Source: Bacteroidaceae bacterium (GTDB lineage: Bacteria; Bacteroidota; Bacteroidia; Bacteroidales; Bacteroidaceae). Taken from it: 64,000 nt of DNA. The position numbers were made by a program, and so were the translations under genes. Of this stretch, positions 34,651-43,961 are shown one piece after another. The stretch is from assembly GCA_017552435.1 (NCBI GenBank), contig JAFZPZ010000019.1, forward strand, positions 1-64,000, in the 5' to 3' direction. The notes under the pieces are model-generated. The model searched no databases. It was not told the origin of the DNA and saw only the letters and a program-made list of their open reading frames with translations. Position 1 is the stretch's first letter; each line of letters starts with the position of its first letter.

Positions 34651-37600
34651 ATGAATAAACTACGCACAAGCCTCATGCTCATCGTGCTTTGCTTCACGAT
34701 GGGCATGATGGCTGCAAACACGAAGACCTCGATCACTACAGTATCCACATTGGTCACGTTGACAAAAAACGTAGATTACCAAATTACGGGAACTACGCCT
34801 TTCACCGGCGAAGGAATGGTGAACATCGTCAATACCGACCATGCTGTACTCATCCTCGCAAGGATAAAACCCTCTGTAGCCATCAGTAAATGGCTCTCGA
34901 ATGTGCAGATCAACGGTGTCGAGGCGGTGAACGGCAGCAACTGTCAGGTGAAACTTTATAACCGAGGTTGCATCATCATGCCCTACAGCAAGGACGTCCG
35001 CCCGCTGACGGTCTATGCCGAGCAGAGATATCAGGGCGAGTCGTGCGACGACTTCGGTCTGGAGAACTCGGGCGGCTATATGAACACCCTCACCGAAGGG
35101 AAACTGAATAACCGCATCCGCTCCTTCAAGCTGAAGCGCGGATACATGGTGACCTTTTCCACTCGTGCCTCCGGGCGGGGCTACAGCCGCTGCTTCATTG
35201 CTGCCGCTTCCGACCTGGAGGTGCCCACGTTGCCAGCCGTGCTGGACAAGAAGATAACCTCGTATCGCATCTTCAAGTGGTACGATACCGGCAAGCCTCA
35301 GTTGGCTGCTGCTGGAGGTGACAATGCTGCCTGCTCAGCCCTGAATGTCACCAGCACATACACCTGGGGCAAGACCGGCGACATGTCGCCCGATGTGGAG
35401 AACGTTCCCCATCATATCTACGAGAACTATCCCTCGCCTGCCGAGCTGGGAGCCTGCACCACATCGCCCCACATGAAGACCAACAACGAGCCCATGAACA
35501 CTGCCGATGACCCCAAAGGCAAGACCGAGGACGTGGATGCCGTGTTGGCCAACTGGGAAGACCTCATGGCTACGGGCATGCGTCTGTGTTCGCCTTCTTC
35601 GTGGGACGGCAGTGACTATACCAACGGTACGGGCTACATCAAGCGTTTCATAGACAGCATCGACGCTCGCGGCTGGCGCTGTGATATCATCGACCTGCAT
35701 TGCTACTGGCCAGAGAGCAACTTCAACACCATCAAGAACTGGACCAACTCCACCGGCCGTCCTGTGTGGATTTCCGAGTGGGTGTGGGGTGCCTCGTGGA
35801 ATAATAACGGTGCCTTTGCCAGCGGTGTCACCGAAAGCCAGAATGCCGAGGCGCTAAAACGCATCTGCCCTGTGATGAACAATAACGACTGCATAGAGCG
35901 CTACTATTACTGGAATTTCGAACGCGACCCGTCCAAACTATACAAGAACGGCAACCTCACCGAGGCCGGAAAGTATTATGCCACTATCAGCGCCGATTTG
36001 GGCTACAACGGCAAGTATGACTTTGTGCCTACGACGCCTCCACAATATGGTCCATCCCGATTCACACAGAAAGTGCTCTCCACAGGCAAGACCCGCCTGA
36101 CGTGGCGCGACTCCAATGGCGAGTTCAACCAACTCATGGAGGTGCAGATGAAGGATGCCCAGGGTCTGTGGGTAGTACTGGATACCATTCCGCAGAAGGA
36201 GGCACCTGCCGCATATACCTACGACATCGACAATGACGATGAGAACATTCTTTACCGTGTGCATCTCATCGACTTGAACGGCAAGGAGTACTACACCTCC
36301 AACGACCTGGGGCTGGGGGATGCTTTCGAGATAGACGGACAGATCTACTATGCCGGCGGCAATCTGCTGGCAAACGGTGACTTCGACCTGGGCTTTACCG
36401 ACTGGACGAATGGCACGGGTCAGTTTCTGACGGAGCCTCAGTTCCAGGTGGTAGGTGACGGAGGCTATAAAGGCGGAGCCTATTTGCAGTCGCACCTGAA
36501 TGGTGGTGCGAACACCGCCAATGCCGTCAAAGAGGTTGTGAATCTGGTGCCCGAACAGTATTACATATTCCGCGTCGCTTCCCGCAATAGCGGTAACAAC
36601 ATGAAATTCTACCTGTCGGCCGATGGCAAAGCCCTGACAAAACAGGTTGCCAAGGTGAGCAACCTCAGCGAATGGAACGTGGAGGACTTCACGTTCAATG
36701 CCGACACCTATTCCTGCGGCATTATCTCTTTCTACGCCCTTGCCGCCAAGGCCCAGATAGATGCTGTGCAATTGCGACAGCTCTTCACCACTCGCGAGGC
36801 TGCAATTGCCGATGGCGTAGAGAAAAGTCGGCTCAGGGCCGAGGCTCAGAAGACCTATAACACGGAATATCCGGCCCTCAACGACGACCTGGCTGTACAG
36901 CTGGAGGGCATTACCGGCACCGATGATGCGGCAATGGCACAGGCAGAGGAGGTGTTGGCAAACCACATGACCGCTTTGGCGAAGAAGAAAGAACTCAAGG
37001 TCATGGATGCCACCCTGAAGGCTGTAGAGCAGAGGCCATGCCCCGACTACGATGAGATGCTCGGTCTGCTGGATAGAGCCCAAAATGCTACGACCATTCA
37101 GGAAGTGCTGGCTTCGACAGCCGGGTTGGAGACGCTCATGAACACGAATCTCTCTTTCTCGCGCTCCAGCAAGCAACCCAGGAATCCCTCGTTCACCAAC
37201 GAGAAATCCGATGGCTGGAAGGTTAAAGTCGGAACCTATCAGGGCGGCGACCAGCGGACGGCCACCAAGTTCGGCAAGACCTGCTGGAATGCCTGGTGGA
37301 GCACAACCGACCCCAATGCCACAATGGAAATCTGTCAGACCCTGACCAGCCTGCCAGAGGGCTACTACCAGATGGAGTGCAAGGCCACGACAGAGCATTT
37401 CTGCATCTCGGACCAGCATGGCTATCTGAGAAGCGGCGAGGCAGAGGCAGTAACGCCAACGCTGAGCAAAGACTACTTCGACCTACCCGTGACCGATGTC
37501 TGGGACACGCTCACCACTACCCCGATATACGTAGAGCCCAACGGTTCGCTCACCCTGGGTTTCGTCAGTTCGAAGAATGGAGCCCAAACCGGCAAATGGC

Positions 37601-37860
37601 ATTCGTTCGGCAATGCCACAGCCACCAGCGACAACCGCGAAGGTTGGTGGTGCGTAACAGGCTTTCTCCTCAAGTATCATGCCATCGACGACATAACAGG
37701 CATCGGTACAATTAAAAATGAAGAATTAAAAGTGAATAATGAGGGAGCCATCTATGACCTGAACGGACGGCGAATGCATTCGTCCTCCATTCTGTCACCA
37801 GGCATATATATAAAGGTAGAGGACGGCCGTCCCCGAAAGACTGTGATTAAGAGAGAATAA
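34651..37860 (+). CDS. Secreted GH128-like (Glyco_hydro_cc) protein with sorting-like C-terminus
   Basis: A 1069-residue exported protein (signal peptide to about MMAA, residue 22). Residues ~220-450 resemble the Asl1/Glyco_hydro_cc domain (GH128, endo-beta-1,3-glucanase): CDIIDLHCYWPESNFN and VWISEWVWGASWNNNGAF, with E376 in ISEW a likely nucleophile, plus NWEDLMATGMRLCSPSSWDG upstream. Then a fibronectin-like segment (~470-550), a carbohydrate-binding-like beta-sandwich (~570-715), a helical repeat region and a further sandwich (~860-1010). The C-terminus AIYDLNGRRMHSS...GIYIKVEDG resembles a type IX sorting domain. Just before it, an AT-rich repeat is translated as IKNEELKVNNEG (~1021-1032). 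Last gene of the GH127 operon, convergent with the ThuA gene. Confidence 0.82.
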   Translation: MNKLRTSLMLIVLCFTMGMMAANTKTSITTVSTLVTLTKNVDYQITGTTPFTGEGMVNIVNTDHAVLILARIKPSVAISKWLSNVQINGVEAVNGSNCQVKLYNRGCIIMPYSKDVRPLTVYAEQRYQGESCDDFGLENSGGYMNTLTEGKLNNRIRSFKLKRGYMVTFSTRASGRGYSRCFIAAASDLEVPTLPAVLDKKITSYRIFKWYDTGKPQLAAAGGDNAACSALNVTSTYTWGKTGDMSPDVENVPHHIYENYPSPAELGACTTSPHMKTNNEPMNTADDPKGKTEDVDAVLANWEDLMATGMRLCSPSSWDGSDYTNGTGYIKRFIDSIDARGWRCDIIDLHCYWPESNFNTIKNWTNSTGRPVWISEWVWGASWNNNGAFASGVTESQNAEALKRICPVMNNNDCIERYYYWNFERDPSKLYKNGNLTEAGKYYATISADLGYNGKYDFVPTTPPQYGPSRFTQKVLSTGKTRLTWRDSNGEFNQLMEVQMKDAQGLWVVLDTIPQKEAPAAYTYDIDNDDENILYRVHLIDLNGKEYYTSNDLGLGDAFEIDGQIYYAGGNLLANGDFDLGFTDWTNGTGQFLTEPQFQVVGDGGYKGGAYLQSHLNGGANTANAVKEVVNLVPEQYYIFRVASRNSGNNMKFYLSADGKALTKQVAKVSNLSEWNVEDFTFNADTYSCGIISFYALAAKAQIDAVQLRQLFTTREAAIADGVEKSRLRAEAQKTYNTEYPALNDDLAVQLEGITGTDDAAMAQAEEVLANHMTALAKKKELKVMDATLKAVEQRPCPDYDEMLGLLDRAQNATTIQEVLASTAGLETLMNTNLSFSRSSKQPRNPSFTNEKSDGWKVKVGTYQGGDQRTATKFGKTCWNAWWSTTDPNATMEICQTLTSLPEGYYQMECKATTEHFCISDQHGYLRSGEAEAVTPTLSKDYFDLPVTDVWDTLTTTPIYVEPNGSLTLGFVSSKNGAQTGKWHSFGNATATSDNREGWWCVTGFLLKYHAIDDITGIGTIKNEELKVNNEGAIYDLNGRRMHSSSILSPGIYIKVEDGRPRKTVIKRE
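37709..37744 (+). repeat. AT-rich repeat inside the GH128-like gene
   Basis: ATTAAAAATGAAGAATTAAAAGTGAATAATGAG-type heptamers are translated as IKNEELKVNNE at the junction with the C-terminal sorting-like domain. Confidence 0.75.
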
Positions 37861-37868
37861 TCATAGCC

Positions 37869-38675
37869 CTACTTCTTGAAGGGGTCACCCTTCGGGTCGC
37901 GACTTACCACCCAGCGAAAAGCATTTACGAAAAGCAGGTTTTGTGTGGCATCGATGAATTCCTCATCGCCATGCCCCATGTTCAGATAGACCATCCTGTA
38001 TTTCCTGTTCGTCCAGACGATTGGAAAGTCACCGAACTTCACCACATCCTTCAGCCCAAAGGGATACATCTTGGGCGATATGGACAGCAGCACCTCCACA
38101 TCGGGGTTCCTTCTGGGGCTCGGCTGCCACTGGTAGAACTCCGATGCCGGCACCACGAAAGACGACGGGAGGCTCACGGTGACGGGATGCTCCTGCGTAT
38201 CGCATTCCACCAGAGCAGGCTGTGGCGGCCAGTTGTTGCAGTAGAAAGGCCCACAGCCCAGGAACTTGTTGAGCCAAGGCCATTTTGTATTGCGGTCGTT
38301 ATAGGCCGAGGCGTGGAACCCTATCCATCCGCCACCGTTCTCCATATACTTCTCGAAAGCCTCGCGCTGAGTCTGTCCAGCCGGAGCCGCATTCAGGCTG
38401 ATGATGATGCTGTACTCCCGGAGCCTGTCGTATGGATAATCGGCCAGCGAGGTTGTGACATCCATCGTCCATCCCTCGCCGTATGTCAGTTTATGGAAGA
38501 ACTCCATCGCCTGCTTGTCGAACTGCACATGAGCCTCCTCGGCATGCGGTTCGTAGTGCAGCAACGCCTTGAATCGCGGTTCCCGCGCATAGTTGGCAGC
38601 ATACTCTCCATTGTCCTGAGCCCAAATGGCGAAGCAAGCCATAACGGCTACTATCAGAATCAATATCTTCTTCAT
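37869..38675 (-). CDS. ThuA-domain secreted protein
   Basis: A 268-residue exported protein (MKKILILIVAVMACFAIWA signal peptide) of the ThuA (trehalose utilisation) type, with a class I glutamine amidotransferase-like fold. Visible: LREYSIIISLNAAPAGQTQREAFEKYMENGGGWIGFHAS (family GGG.vGlH motif) and IVWTNRKYRMVYLNMGHGDEEF near the end. The catalytic Cys of true amidotransferases is not evident, as usual for ThuA. Role in sugar metabolism is inferred from family and location. Own promoter at 38721-38751. Confidence 0.87.
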   Translation of the reverse strand: MKKILILIVAVMACFAIWAQDNGEYAANYAREPRFKALLHYEPHAEEAHVQFDKQAMEFFHKLTYGEGWTMDVTTSLADYPYDRLREYSIIISLNAAPAGQTQREAFEKYMENGGGWIGFHASAYNDRNTKWPWLNKFLGCGPFYCNNWPPQPALVECDTQEHPVTVSLPSSFVVPASEFYQWQPSPRRNPDVEVLLSISPKMYPFGLKDVVKFGDFPIVWTNRKYRMVYLNMGHGDEEFIDATQNLLFVNAFRWVVSRDPKGDPFKK

Positions 38676-38720
38676 TGTTTTTTACTTAATCAGCTTCTTA
38701 AATTATATCCTTTGATGTTG

Positions 38721-38751
38721 CAAAGTTAGTGTTTTATCCAATACGAGCAAA
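38721..38751 (-). promoter_or_regulatory. Promoter of the ThuA gene
   Basis: Minus strand: TTTG (38748-38751), 19 bp, TAACTTTG (38721-38728), 46 bp before the ATG. Confidence 0.8.
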
Positions 38752-38970
38752 GGAATATGCAAATTATTTGAGTATCGGCTGAAGCCTCAGCCGTTCTTGA
38801 TCAGAAAAAGACATTCCGCGGGGCTTTTTCGCGCAATTTTGACACATGTAACCCAAAGGACGCAAGAACTTTTTCGGGAGCTCACCTTGCCAAGAAAACG
38901 CAAAATCTACGATGAAATGGGGAAAAATGTAAAACCTGTTTGAACTTTTGAGACAGGAAAGACAGGGCGT
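38752..38970. other. Gene-free spacer
   Basis: No credible gene. Contains only a short hairpin GGCTGAAGCCTCAGCC (about 38769-38784). It leads into the second palindromic element. Confidence 0.55.
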
Positions 38971-39102
38971 GGTAACATAGTTACGTAACCAAAAACAGAG
39001 ACCCTAAGTTACAGAAAAAAATTCTATTATTATATATATATAATAATAGGCCTTAAAAAATGGGTATGGGTCACATTTTTAGGTTACGTAACTATGTAAC
39101 CT
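38971..39102. mobile_element. 132-bp palindromic element (MITE-like), copy 2
   Basis: Ends GGTAACATAGTTACGTAACC and its reverse complement (to 39102) enclose an interior that aligns with the reverse complement of copy 1, including AAGGCCTATTATTATATATA and the identical AT-rich central palindrome. Relative to copy 1, both arms carry GTTACGTAAC instead of GTAACGTTAC. Confidence 0.7.
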
Positions 39103-39176
39103 GGACGCCGCCGCGAAGGCCGTGCTGGAAATTGTGTCAATTGGTATTAAAAATCGTCTGAATTCGACGCCAAAAA

Positions 39177-39208
39177 TTTGACACCGCAAGGAAATTGTCG
39201 TACCTTTG
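39177..39208 (+). promoter_or_regulatory. Consensus promoter upstream of a gene remnant
   Basis: TTTG (39177-39180), 20 bp, TACCTTTG (39201-39208): a full Bacteroidota promoter about 200 bp upstream of the HU-like remnant and with no intact gene to serve. Confidence 0.75.
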
Positions 39209-39362
39209 CAGTGTCGAAAGGAAGACAGAAACGGCCCCGCTCGCCAGCAAGGAAGATTTCCCAGGCGCATCAAAATTTTCTCCCTGCCCAGAGCGCAAAA
39301 TTCGAGTCTGGAACCGACAAACGAGAACTAAAACTAACTACTACCCCGACCGTCCTAAAAAA

Positions 39363-39389
39363 CTCCCCCTAAAGGGGGCTGGGGGGTCC
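39363..39389 (+). repeat. REP-like palindrome
   Basis: CTCCCCCTAAAGGGGG followed by CTGGGGGGTCC, in the leader between the orphan promoter and the HU-like remnant. Confidence 0.8.
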
Positions 39390-39404
39390 AAAATCTTTAC
39401 AACT

Positions 39405-39584
39405 ATGGCAATGAAAGTAAAAGCAATCGAGAAGAAACTGAAGTTCACCAAGGACGAGAACGACCTGCGTATGGCGCTGCCTACGGTGATGACCTTCAGG
39501 ACTGGTTGCGTCTTGAAATATTCGGCTATCTGTTGTGTCATTTGCTGCGTATCCATACGACTCATTATTCTATTATGGAAGTAA
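39405..39584 (+). pseudogene. Truncated HU-HIG-like DNA-binding protein remnant
   Basis: The reading frame starts MAMKVKAIEKKLKFTKDEND, which resembles the N-terminus of Bacteroidota HU-like (HU-HIG) DNA-binding proteins of about 120-160 residues. After about 22 codons the similarity stops, and the remaining 37 codons are antisense to another fragment. It retains a consensus promoter and leader. I read it as a 5' fragment left by a deletion or rearrangement; family assignment is from memory of the N-terminal pattern. Confidence 0.5.
39492..39565 (-). pseudogene. N-terminal fragment of a minimal nucleotidyltransferase (MNT-like)
   Basis: The minus-strand frame MSRMDTQQMTQQIAEYFKTQ continues with PVLK and resembles the N-terminus of MntA-type nucleotidyltransferases (...IAEYFKTQPVLKAxLFGS) of HEPN-MNT toxin-antitoxin pairs. 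The following residues (VITVGSAIRR) only weakly recall the GSxxRG catalytic motif, then the frame runs into the antisense of the HU remnant. A broken 5' fragment, if the resemblance is real. Confidence 0.45.
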
Positions 39585-39632
39585 ATTCAAGAATAATTGA
39601 GATGGCAAGCAGGATTTTAGCAAAAAAAGTTG

Positions 39633-39640
39633 TATATTTG
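39633..39640 (+). promoter_or_regulatory. -7 box of the RND efflux operon
   Basis: TATATTTG 39 bp before the ATG of the adaptor gene; -33 not clear. Confidence 0.6.
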
Positions 39641-39679
39641 CAGGCGATAAATTACAGATAATTTAAATAGAAAAGAAAT

Positions 39680-40726
39680 ATGAAAGCAACAGGATTTTTT
39701 GTTTTGACACTGGTTATGGCTGGAATGCTGATGGCCTGTGGCGGCAACAACAAGAAAGATGCCGCAGAGACAGTCATCCACAGTGTGATGACCACACATC
39801 CCTCTGCAATCGGCGGCAGGGAGGTGAAGAACTTCTCGGGCGTGGTGAAGGAGAATGCCACCATCAGCCTCAGTTTCCGCGCTGGCGGACAGATTCAGTC
39901 TATTCCCGTCAAGGAAGGTCAGCATGTGCGTCGCGGACAGCTTTTGGCACAGCTCGACACCAAGGACTATCAGATTGCCGTGGATAATGCCCGCGTCCAG
40001 GTGGACCAGATGCGCCGTCAGGTGGAACGCATGAAAGCTCTCTACGAGGGCAATGCCATGAACGGCAACGACTACGAACTGGCAACAAGCAAACTGGAAC
40101 TGCTGGAGCTGCAGTTGCGCAATGCCGAGAACCAGCTGAGCTACACGCACCTCACGGCTCCCTGCGACGGCTACGTACAAGGCGTGCACCGCGAATTGTC
40201 CGAGATGGTAGCCGTAGGCACACCCGTCATATCGCTTGTCGATGACCGCCGCAGAGAGATACAGATCAATGTGCCCAGCGACGTTGCACGCGACTACGAC
40301 CGCTACGACGGCGCTTACTTCATCCACAACGGGCAGCGCTATCCGCTGGACATCATCGCCATCCTGCACAAGGCCGATGCCAACCAACTCTACAACGTGC
40401 GTCTGGCTACCAACGCTCCTATCCGTCCAGGACAGAGCGTGGATGTCTATATCGAGGCACGTGCCTCCGAGAATGAGGTACTGACCGTTCCCGCAGGAGC
40501 AGTCTTCGAGGACGGAGGCAAGAGCTATGTCTGGGTGCTCAAGGACAATAAGATCAGCCGCCGTGCCGTAACAGCCAACAAGGTTGACAAGAACGGAAAA
40601 GTGATCATCACCAGCGGACTGGACACCACCGACGAAGTGGTGAAAGCCGGCGTGACTCGTCTGACTGAGGGTGAGACCGTGCGTGTGGTCACAGGTGAGT
40701 CAAGTAATGTGGGAGACCTCTTATAG
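39680..40726 (+). CDS. RND efflux periplasmic adaptor (membrane fusion lipoprotein)
   Basis: A 348-residue lipoprotein (lipobox LMACGG, Cys ~20). MFP-type order: barrel-sandwich half (ISLSFRAGGQIQSIPVKEGQHVRRGQLLAQLD), a short alpha-hairpin (~95-150), second lipoyl half (NQLSYTHLTAPCDGYVQ), beta-barrel and membrane-proximal domains (VPAGAVFEDGGKSYVWVL). It bridges the permease and the TolC-like channel encoded by the next two genes. A REP-like palindrome follows its stop codon directly. Confidence 0.93.
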   Translation: MKATGFFVLTLVMAGMLMACGGNNKKDAAETVIHSVMTTHPSAIGGREVKNFSGVVKENATISLSFRAGGQIQSIPVKEGQHVRRGQLLAQLDTKDYQIAVDNARVQVDQMRRQVERMKALYEGNAMNGNDYELATSKLELLELQLRNAENQLSYTHLTAPCDGYVQGVHRELSEMVAVGTPVISLVDDRRREIQINVPSDVARDYDRYDGAYFIHNGQRYPLDIIAILHKADANQLYNVRLATNAPIRPGQSVDVYIEARASENEVLTVPAGAVFEDGGKSYVWVLKDNKISRRAVTANKVDKNGKVIITSGLDTTDEVVKAGVTRLTEGETVRVVTGESSNVGDLL

Positions 40727-40785
40727 GACCCCCTAACCCCCTTTAGGGGGAATTAATGAAAAGTGAAAATTGAGAATTATGAATG
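40726..40785 (-). repeat. Composite repeat: REP-like palindrome plus AT-rich tract
   Basis: Minus-orientation REP (GGACCCCCTAACCCCCTTTA then GGGGGAA, 40726-40752) followed by AATTAATGAAAAGTGAAAATTGAGAATTATGAATG-type heptamers that include the ATG of the permease (40779). It lies between two genes that must be made together. Confidence 0.8.
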
Positions 40786-43700
40786 TAAGAGGACTCACTG
40801 AATTCTTTGTACGACGTCCGGTTATTTTCTGGAGTTTCGTCGTCGGAATATTTCTGATGGGTGTGTTCAGCTTCCTGAGTATGCCCAAGCTGGAGGACCC
40901 CGCCGTAGCCATCAAACAGGCATCGGTGGCGCTGGTCTATCCGGGAGCTACCGCCCATGAGGTGGAACTGAAAGCCGTGCAGTTGATGGAGGACGAGCTG
41001 AGAACGCTTCCCGACGTCAAGCACCTCAATACCGACTGTCAGCCGGGTATGGCCATCATCACCGTGAAATTCGAAAGCACCGTGAAGATGGAGGATATGG
41101 AGCAGCACTTCGACCAACTGCGCCGCAAGGCAGGCGATGCGGCTTCCAAACTGCCATCCGGCTGCTATCCGCCCATCGTCGTCGATGACATGCTTGATGT
41201 CTATGGTCTCTTCTATGCCTTCACGGGCGACGGCTACGACTACAGCGAACTGGAGAAATACGCCAAGCTGGTACGCCGCGAACTGCTGACGGTGAAAGGC
41301 GTGAAGCGCATCAACATCGTCGGCACACGTTCCGAGGTTATCAATGTTATCATATCCAAGGAGAAACTGGCGCGCAACGGTGTCATTCCCACACAGGTGA
41401 TGATGGCCCTGCAGAACGCCGGAAAGGCAGTGAACGCGGGTATGTACGAGACGACGGAAGCGTGCTCCGACGAGAGCCCTGCCGATGTCCTCCAGCGCAT
41501 ACAGCTACGCGTCAGCGACGAACTGCAGGACGAGGAAGACGTGGCCAACCTGCTCATCCGCTCATCGGGCGGCAAGCTGATCAGGCTGGGCGACATAACC
41601 ACCATCGAGCGTGCCTACAAGGAGCCGCAGACAGGCGGTTTCTTCGTGGACGGCAAGGCTGCACTGGGTATCTGTCTGACGACAAACGAGGGTGTTGTGG
41701 TGCCCGACGTGGGTGCTGCTGTCGATGCCAAGCTGGCAGAAGTAATGCAGCGCGTGCCCGTGGGCTTCGAGACACAGAAGATATTCTTCCAGCCCGACCA
41801 AGTGAACTCCGCTATCAGCGGCTTCATGATTAACCTGCTGGAGTCCGTGCTCATCGTCATCATCATACTCATGTTCATCTACGGTCTGCGCGGTGGCTGC
41901 ATCATCGGCCTCGGACTGGTGCTGAGCATCGCCATTACCTTCCCCGTCCTGCTGCTCATGGACAGCACACTGCAGCGTATCTCGCTCGGAGCGTTCATCG
42001 TGGCTATGGGTATGCTGGTAGATAACGCCATCGTCATTCTCGACGGAATACTGGAAGACCGAAAACGCGGCGTGGGCCCCAAGACCTACCTGTACCGCAT
42101 CGGCGGAAACACGGCCATCCCCATGCTGGGTGCCACCGTCATTGCCGTACTGACGTTTCTGCCCACATTCCTCTCGCCCACGACGGGCGGCGAATACTGC
42201 CGCGACCTGTTCCTCGTGCTGTGTATCTCGCTGCTGGCTTCATGGCTCTTTGCCATTGCTCAGGTGCCAGCCACGGTCGTAGCCTGGATGCCTCTGCGTC
42301 CGACACGCAAAGAGACGGGTGCCGACGGCGGCGAGCAGAAGGAGAATCCCCTGCGCCGCATCGTCCGTTCCCTGATCGGCGTACTCATTAACTACAAGGC
42401 ACTGACCCTGATTGTTGCCGTCATAGCCCTCGTCCTCAGCGTCTGGGGCTTCATGAACGTCAAGCAGATCTTCTTCCCCGACTTCGACTACAAGCAGTTC
42501 GTCGTTGAGTACTATCTGCCCGACCAGAGCTCTCCCGACCGTGTGCAGCGCGACCTGAAGCAGATGACGGCTGAGCTGCTGCAGGACGAGCGTGTGGAGC
42601 GCGTAGCAGCGGCCATGGGTTCCACCCCGACGCGCTACAGCCTCGTGCGACCCATGAACAACGGTGGCAACCGTTACGGCGAGCTCATCGTTGACTGTCC
42701 CGACTTCAATACCGTCAAGCAGGTCATTGCCGACATGCGCCCCAAGCTTCGCGAGCACTACCCCGATGCATACATCAGGTTCCGCACCTATAACCTGTCT
42801 ATTTCCACGACCCACCTCGTGCAGGTGCAGTTCCAGGGCCCCGACCCCGCCGTACTGCGCCGCCTCTGCGACCAGGCTCAGGAAATCATGCGCCGCAGCT
42901 CGCAGATTGATCCCTACAGCGTCACCTCCAATTGGCTGCCCAAGGGCAAGGCACTCGTTGCCGACTACGTGCAGCAGGACGCTGTCCGCAGCGGCTTCAA
43001 CCGCGATAACGTGGCTTCGTCGTTGCTCGCCGCCACAAACGGCATGCCCGTCGGCGTCATTCAGGATCACGACAAGAGCGTCGTCATCCAGATGCAGGTG
43101 CGCAACGAGGACGGCTCCAAGATACAGAACCTGCAGGACATCCCCGTATGGACACACCTCGGCACCAATATCAGTACAGATGACGTGCAAGGTCTTGTCT
43201 CGGGCACCAAGAGCATAGAGGAAATCGAGAGCACCCTGCATAACAGTACGCCGCTCAGCACCATCACCCGGGGCATCAACCTCGACTGGGAAGAGGACTA
43301 CATCTACCGCGTCGATGGTCAGCGCACCATCCTCGCCGAGTGCGACGTCAATGCCCTCGACCCCAAGGCCACCAACAAGAGTGCTGAGGCCAGCATACGC
43401 GAGGAAATAGAGGCCATCGAGATACCCACAGGCTACAGAATGAGCTGGGAAGGCGACAGCGCCTCCTCTTCCGAGAGCACGGCATCACTGATGAAGCTCT
43501 TCCCCATCGCCTTTGTCTTCATCATCGTCATCCTGCTGCTGCTCTTCAACGACTGGCGCACCGTGGGCATCATATTCGCCTGCGTACCGTTCATCCTCTG
43601 CGGTATCGCACCCGCGTTGCTTATCTCCGGACAGCCCTTCACCTTCATCGCCATCCTCGGTATGATGGGCCTTATGGGTATGATGATCAAGAACGCCCTT

Positions 43701-43961
43701 GTGCTGATCGACGAAATCAACCGCCTCCGCAACGAGGAGAAACAGAGTGCCTACGATGCCATCTGCAACGCTACGGCCAGCCGTGCATTGCCTGTCATTA
43801 TGGCCTCCCTGACCACTATCGTCGGTATGGCACCCCTCGTGCTCGACCCCATGTACGGCTCCATGGCAATCTGCATCATGTCGGGTCTAACTATGGGAAC
43901 GCTCATCACCCTCGTATTCCTGCCCATCCTCTACGCCACCGTGTTCAGGGTAAAGAAATAA
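40779..43961 (+). CDS. RND family efflux permease (AcrB-like)
   Basis: A 1060-residue proton-driven inner-membrane transporter. The ATG at 40779 (MNVRGLTEFF) is preferred over the TTG 9 bp upstream. Twelve TM helices in the usual 1+5+1+5 arrangement, with PLDEs typical of the family: QPGMAIITVKFESTVKMED in the porter domain, IYGLRGGCIIGLGLVLSIAITFPVLLLMD and VAMGMLVDNAIVILDGILEDRKRG (TM4 with the Asp proton-relay position) and FIAILGMMGLMGMMIKNALVLIDEINR in TM10-11. Functions with the adaptor and TolC-like channel. Substrate unknown. Confidence 0.95.
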   Translation: MNVRGLTEFFVRRPVIFWSFVVGIFLMGVFSFLSMPKLEDPAVAIKQASVALVYPGATAHEVELKAVQLMEDELRTLPDVKHLNTDCQPGMAIITVKFESTVKMEDMEQHFDQLRRKAGDAASKLPSGCYPPIVVDDMLDVYGLFYAFTGDGYDYSELEKYAKLVRRELLTVKGVKRINIVGTRSEVINVIISKEKLARNGVIPTQVMMALQNAGKAVNAGMYETTEACSDESPADVLQRIQLRVSDELQDEEDVANLLIRSSGGKLIRLGDITTIERAYKEPQTGGFFVDGKAALGICLTTNEGVVVPDVGAAVDAKLAEVMQRVPVGFETQKIFFQPDQVNSAISGFMINLLESVLIVIIILMFIYGLRGGCIIGLGLVLSIAITFPVLLLMDSTLQRISLGAFIVAMGMLVDNAIVILDGILEDRKRGVGPKTYLYRIGGNTAIPMLGATVIAVLTFLPTFLSPTTGGEYCRDLFLVLCISLLASWLFAIAQVPATVVAWMPLRPTRKETGADGGEQKENPLRRIVRSLIGVLINYKALTLIVAVIALVLSVWGFMNVKQIFFPDFDYKQFVVEYYLPDQSSPDRVQRDLKQMTAELLQDERVERVAAAMGSTPTRYSLVRPMNNGGNRYGELIVDCPDFNTVKQVIADMRPKLREHYPDAYIRFRTYNLSISTTHLVQVQFQGPDPAVLRRLCDQAQEIMRRSSQIDPYSVTSNWLPKGKALVADYVQQDAVRSGFNRDNVASSLLAATNGMPVGVIQDHDKSVVIQMQVRNEDGSKIQNLQDIPVWTHLGTNISTDDVQGLVSGTKSIEEIESTLHNSTPLSTITRGINLDWEEDYIYRVDGQRTILAECDVNALDPKATNKSAEASIREEIEAIEIPTGYRMSWEGDSASSSESTASLMKLFPIAFVFIIVILLLLFNDWRTVGIIFACVPFILCGIAPALLISGQPFTFIAILGMMGLMGMMIKNALVLIDEINRLRNEEKQSAYDAICNATASRALPVIMASLTTIVGMAPLVLDPMYGSMAICIMSGLTMGTLITLVFLPILYATVFRVKK

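Noticed and set aside
35938-37419. 493-codon open frame antisense to the GH128-like gene
   Set aside because: Same reasoning: shadow of a supported gene, no motifs, no initiation context.
38768-38785. Hairpin GGCTGAAGCCTCAGCC as a terminator
   Set aside because: Short stem, no T-run on either side, and no gene ends nearby.
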